This document shows positions 60,784 to 64,000 of a stretch of 64,000 nucleotides of DNA, piece after piece (position 1 is the first letter of the stretch; each line of letters opens with the position of its first letter). Below the pieces are notes generated by a model. That model was not told the DNA's origin. It saw only the letters and a program-made list of their open reading frames with translations, and searched no databases. This stretch comes from Spartobacteria bacterium. GTDB taxonomy: Bacteria > Verrucomicrobiota > Verrucomicrobiia > Chthoniobacterales > UBA10450. Both the position numbers and the translations under genes were made by a program. The stretch spans positions 496,001 through 560,000 of the forward strand of contig JAJPGZ010000002.1 in assembly GCA_021325495.1 (NCBI GenBank), written 5' to 3'.

Positions 60784-62237
60784 GCTACTTCGACTTGCTG
60801 CGACTTGCCTGGCCGGAAGCGAGCATCGTTCTCACCGCGCTGGTTGTGCTCGCGATCGGCCTAACGAATCGCGGCACTCGTCCCGCCATCACGCTTCTGG
60901 CGATGGTCGGAATCGCGCTCGCGATCAAAAACGTTCTGCGCCTGCCGCACGACGCCATCCTTTTCAACGGAATGCTCGTGATCTCGCCGTTAACGTCGCT
61001 TTTTAAAATCGTTTCGCTGGCGCTCGCATTTTTCACCGTCGCGCTCGCGCAATCGGAATCCTCGCTGCGCCATTACGCCGAATATATCGCGATTCTTCTG
61101 CTGGCCTGCGTCGGTCTCATGTTACTCGTCGGCAGCGAAGAATTGCTCACGATTTTTATCGGGCTGGAGTTGTTAGGCCTCTCGCTCTACGTCCTGACCG
61201 CGTTCGATAAGATCGACATCTACTCCGCCGAAGCCGGTCTGAAGTATTTTCTCTTCGGCAGCACCGCGAGCGCGTTCACTCTTTTCGGCATCAGCCTCGT
61301 TTACGGAATGGCCGGCTCGACTTCGCTCGCCGTCCTCGCCCAAAAACTTTCCGTCACCAACGCGCAACCGCTTCTCGCCGCCGGCATCGTCATGACGCTT
61401 ATCGGTTTCGCTTTTAAAATTGCGGCCGCGCCGTTTCATCTTTGGGCGCCGGACGTTTACCAGGGCGCGCCGATTCCGAGCGCGGCCTTCATTGCGTCGG
61501 GTTCGAAAGTCGCATCGTTCGTCGTGCTTGGAAAAATTCTGCTCGTCGGTTTCGATTCCGCGCGCGGCAGTTCCGATTGGCACGCCATGATCGCCGGTTG
61601 GTCGCCGATTATTTCTCTGCTCGCGGCGATGTCGATCTTGTTAGGCAATTTCGTCGCGCTCGCGCAGACGAACGTGCGTCGTCTCCTCGCTTATTCCGCG
61701 GTCGCGCACGGCGGTTATACCTTGCTCGGTCTTCTCGCGGGCGATCGCGACGGTTTTTCGGCGACACTTTTCTACACCACCATTTACGCGCTCACGTTAC
61801 TGGGCGCATTTGGCGTCATCGCGCTCGTTAGGCGCGAAACCGGCGGCGATGATTTGCAAAACTTCGCCGGACTCGGGCAACGTTCACCGCTGCTCGCGGT
61901 GTGCATGTCGATCTTTCTCTTGTCGCTTGCCGGTCTGCCGCCGCTCGCCGGATTTTTCGGGAAGTTTTATCTCTTTAGCTCCGCCTTTCGCGCCGGCGCG
62001 AATCACGGCCTGCTCTGGCTCGTCGCGCTCGCACTCTTCGGCAGTCTCATCTCGCTCTATTATTATTTGATCGTTCTCAAAGTGATCTTCCTCGATGAAA
62101 GATCGACAACTGCAACTGCGCCCGCCGCGCGCCCGATGCTCGTCGAAGTCGCGACCGGTGTTCTCGCCGCGCTCGTCCTTCTCTTCGGTGTCGATCCTTC
62201 CGGATTGGTCGCGCGCATCGTCGCCGCGCTCGCTTGA
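60780..62237 (+). CDS. nuoN: NADH-quinone oxidoreductase subunit N
   Basis: 485 residues from ATG 60780; an open frame back to 59658 is only the +1 shadow of nuoM2. About 14 membrane helices with LTIFIGLELLGLSLYVLTAF (helix 5 Glu), AGIVMTLIGFAFKIAAAPFHLWAPDVYQGAP (seen as GFAFKIAAAPFHLWAPDVYQ; helix 7 Lys), YSAVAHGGYTLLGLLAG and FVALAQTNVRRLLA. This is the one membrane-arm subunit missing from the main cluster. Its placement next to a second nuoM is unusual. Confidence 0.95.
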   Translation: MSYFDLLRLAWPEASIVLTALVVLAIGLTNRGTRPAITLLAMVGIALAIKNVLRLPHDAILFNGMLVISPLTSLFKIVSLALAFFTVALAQSESSLRHYAEYIAILLLACVGLMLLVGSEELLTIFIGLELLGLSLYVLTAFDKIDIYSAEAGLKYFLFGSTASAFTLFGISLVYGMAGSTSLAVLAQKLSVTNAQPLLAAGIVMTLIGFAFKIAAAPFHLWAPDVYQGAPIPSAAFIASGSKVASFVVLGKILLVGFDSARGSSDWHAMIAGWSPIISLLAAMSILLGNFVALAQTNVRRLLAYSAVAHGGYTLLGLLAGDRDGFSATLFYTTIYALTLLGAFGVIALVRRETGGDDLQNFAGLGQRSPLLAVCMSIFLLSLAGLPPLAGFFGKFYLFSSAFRAGANHGLLWLVALALFGSLISLYYYLIVLKVIFLDERSTTATAPAARPMLVEVATGVLAALVLLFGVDPSGLVARIVAALA

Positions 62238-62956
62238 ATCCGGCGGATTCGTTAGTGGCGGCGGCAGGACGTCTCCGCGATGCGATGGACAAACTGAAAT
62301 TCGCGCCGCCGGTCACGCACGTTTACAATCCGCTCGATTACGCCTGGCGCGCACACGAAATTTATTTGCGGCGCTACGGCAATAGTCGAAAGCGCGTCGT
62401 GTTTCTCGGGATGAATCCCGGCCCGTTCGGAATGGCGCAGACGGGAGTTCCGTTCGGGCAAGTGGCGGCTGTGCGCGATTGGCTCGGCATAACCGCTAAG
62501 ATCGACAATCCCCCTAACGAACATCCAAAACGCGCCATTACCGGTTTCGATTGCAATCGCAGCGAAGTCAGCGGCGAACGCCTCTGGGGATTGTTCGCCA
62601 AGCGTTTCGGGAGTGCCAAGAAGTTTTTCGCGGAGAATTTCGTGGCCAATTACTGTCCGCTCGCATTCCTCGAGGAAAGCGGGCGCAATCGCACGCCGGA
62701 CAAACTTCCGCCTAACGAACGCGCGAAACTATTCGCGGCTTGCGACGAGCATTTGCGCGAAATTGTGCGCGCGTTGCAACCGGAATGGATTATCGGCGTG
62801 GGGGAATTTGCGGCGAAACGGGCCGCAAATGTAGTTGTCGATCTTGCGCCGCGTCTTGGGCAAATTTTGCATCCGAGTCCGGCTTGTCCGGAATCAAATG
62901 TCGATTGGGCCGGCAAAGCGACCCGTCAGCTTCGAAAGCTCGGCGCGTGGTCGTGA
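62234..62956 (+). CDS. SMUG1-like uracil-DNA glycosylase
   Basis: 240 residues from a TTG at 62234 overlapping the nuoN stop. The upstream residues align with human SMUG1 (ADSL..RL..LKFAPPV..YNPLDYAW), which supports this start over the ATG at 62285. The catalytic motif 1 is GMNPGPFGMAQTGVPFG, identical to vertebrate SMUG1, and motif 2 is HPSPACP. It removes uracil and oxidised pyrimidines such as 5-hydroxymethyluracil from DNA. Bacterial members are known but few. Confidence 0.93.
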   Translation: MNPADSLVAAAGRLRDAMDKLKFAPPVTHVYNPLDYAWRAHEIYLRRYGNSRKRVVFLGMNPGPFGMAQTGVPFGQVAAVRDWLGITAKIDNPPNEHPKRAITGFDCNRSEVSGERLWGLFAKRFGSAKKFFAENFVANYCPLAFLEESGRNRTPDKLPPNERAKLFAACDEHLREIVRALQPEWIIGVGEFAAKRAANVVVDLAPRLGQILHPSPACPESNVDWAGKATRQLRKLGAWS

Positions 62957-64000
62957 TCAGTGACCGAGACGAAGCGCGCCCAGTGTCGAACTAGTCGTGT
63001 TCGTTAACGTTGTTACCGTGGGCGCGACCGCATTTGTTAAGGTCGGCACAACCGGCACAACGACCGGCGATGTCGCCGTTGTCGTTGGTGCACTCAGAAG
63101 CGTATCGACCACGGTCGCCACTGGCGGCAGAATCGACGTCACCGGACTAACGACATTGTTGACGGTCGATGTTACCGGAGTGAGAACAGAGTTATTGCCT
63201 AACAAATCGTTCGCCACGGTCCCGACCGTTCCGGTGGTGGAGTTAAGCAAACCAGTCACGTTGCTGCTGGCGCCACCGACCAGCGTCGTGGCAGTCGACA
63301 CAACTTTGCCAACCACCGGCGTGACCGCGCCGACATCGTTTTTCGCGACGGCAACGACCGCACCCACCGTCGCACCGGGCAATAGTTTTTGATTTCCGAG
63401 CGCGATTGGATCGACAATTGCCGTACCGCCGTGCGTGACAATGACATTCGTCGGCGCGAGTTTGTTGCTCGCGATGTCTTTTTGTTGGTCCGCGATGGCA
63501 GACTGAATCAAATCCGTGCTCGGAAGCGGGTCAGCACCGGGAAAATTCACCAGCGGTGAAGTTTTCACGATGTGCGCAAGATCGACATCGACTGGTTCAG
63601 GAATTTTTTTCGCGCCCGGTTTCATGATCAACATCTTGCCCGGGCGCAGGAGAACGGAATCGCCGAGCATCCCATTGCGCGACACCCGCAAACTTCCTTC
63701 GAGCACGAGCACCTTCAGATATTGCTTCGGCAAATAATCGATCATGATGGTCGTGCCCGTGATCGCAGCCGTGACCGCGCCGGTGTGGATGCGCGCACCA
63801 CCGAGTCCCTTCGGCACTTGCAACAACATCGAGCCCTTTTCCAGCGTGAGGTCACGCGTCCCGGTTTTGAAACTGAAGAACGTTTCCGCGCCGAGTCGCG
63901 TCAGCGTGTCGTCCTGGAACAAAAGTTCCGAACGCGATTTTCTTCCTGTCGCGACGCCGAGATCGTCCTTAATCACATCGCGCAAAAGCGCTGGCCGCTC
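62957..64000 (-). CDS. FecR-domain protein with Thr/Val-rich tail (5' part beyond window)
   Basis: The frame is open to base 64000, so the N-terminus is missing. The first visible part (about 120 residues) is a FecR-type domain: FQDDTLTRLGAETFFSFKTG, DLTLEKGSMLLQVPKG, AAITGTTIMIDYLPKQYLKV, VLEGSLRVS and VLLRPGKMLIM. A tail from about residue 185 to the end is Val/Thr/Pro-rich low complexity. Such domains act in signalling or in surface proteins. A secretion signal is likely but outside the window. Confidence 0.8.
   Translation of the reverse strand, partial: ERPALLRDVIKDDLGVATGRKSRSELLFQDDTLTRLGAETFFSFKTGTRDLTLEKGSMLLQVPKGLGGARIHTGAVTAAITGTTIMIDYLPKQYLKVLVLEGSLRVSRNGMLGDSVLLRPGKMLIMKPGAKKIPEPVDVDLAHIVKTSPLVNFPGADPLPSTDLIQSAIADQQKDIASNKLAPTNVIVTHGGTAIVDPIALGNQKLLPGATVGAVVAVAKNDVGAVTPVVGKVVSTATTLVGGASSNVTGLLNSTTGTVGTVANDLLGNNSVLTPVTSTVNNVVSPVTSILPPVATVVDTLLSAPTTTATSPVVVPVVPTLTNAVAPTVTTLTNTTSSTLGALRLGH

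Noticed and set aside
1-64000. CRISPR array made of the short repeated words
   Set aside because: Copies are dispersed over the whole window, in both orientations and inside genes. There are no regular 30-40 bp unique spacers and no cas genes.

Overview
The window is a GC-rich (by eye high-50s % GC), gene-dense stretch of a Gram-negative chromosome. My best guess is a soil-type Verrucomicrobiota, of the Chthoniobacter/Udaeobacter kind. The grounds are tandem 800-residue MacB-like orphan permeases, a PEP-CTERM-like protein, AraC regulators with a PocR-like sensor, a porin-cytochrome pair next to ResB/CcsA, L17 with a charged tail, and short palindromic repeats. No 16S gene is present, so the placement is inference.

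Layout. 1-7.1 kb: three tandem FtsX/MacB-type permeases without an ATPase. 7.1-12.3 kb: a small membrane protein, rplQ-rpoA, a LemA-TPM-TPM set and a serine hydrolase. 12.3-19.4 kb: scpB, glmM, a GT-C-like membrane protein and an NtrC/NtrB-type pair with a START-domain gene between them. 19.5-23 kb: a PEP-CTERM-like protein and rpsO-pnp. 23-32 kb: complex I split into two divergent operons (nuoHJKLM on -, nuoABCDI on +), with no nuoEFG. 32-41.3 kb: OsmC, SDR, an MFS exporter, a CHAD/CYTH pair beside pstS with a possible Pho box, a basic protein, two cyclic-nucleotide-domain proteins, a tandem UspA and a YbdK-type ligase. 41.3-54.8 kb: an electron-transport island with SCO, a ba3-type oxidase, Rieske/cytochrome b-c, cytochrome c, CcsA/ResB and an MtrAB/PioAB-like outer-membrane conduit. 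54.9-64 kb: two AraC regulators, UspA, tRNA-Leu, GT2, GNAT, cupin, YmgE-type protein, a second nuoM with nuoN, a SMUG1-like glycosylase and a FecR-domain protein cut by the edge.

How the genes fit together. Complex I-like subunits would feed quinol to the Rieske/cytochrome b-c complex, then cytochrome c, then the ba3-type oxidase. CcsA/ResB attach heme to the c-type cytochromes. The octaheme cytochrome plus beta-barrel next door could link this chain to an electron donor or acceptor outside the cell.

The most striking signal is not a gene. The non-palindromic 10-mer AAGATCGACA (reverse TGTCGATCTT) occurs about 107 times by my hand count, one per 600 bp, where chance predicts about 0.1. It lies inside genes and at gene junctions, in both orientations, and several times as tandem pairs with a 15-16 bp period. 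A second over-represented word, GCCTAACRA (reverse TYGTTAGGC), occurs about 75 times. I know no description of either. They resemble uptake-signal or HIP1-type genome-wide sequences. Conventional palindromic repeats are also present at 10.5, 11.3, 30.2 and 32.0 kb.
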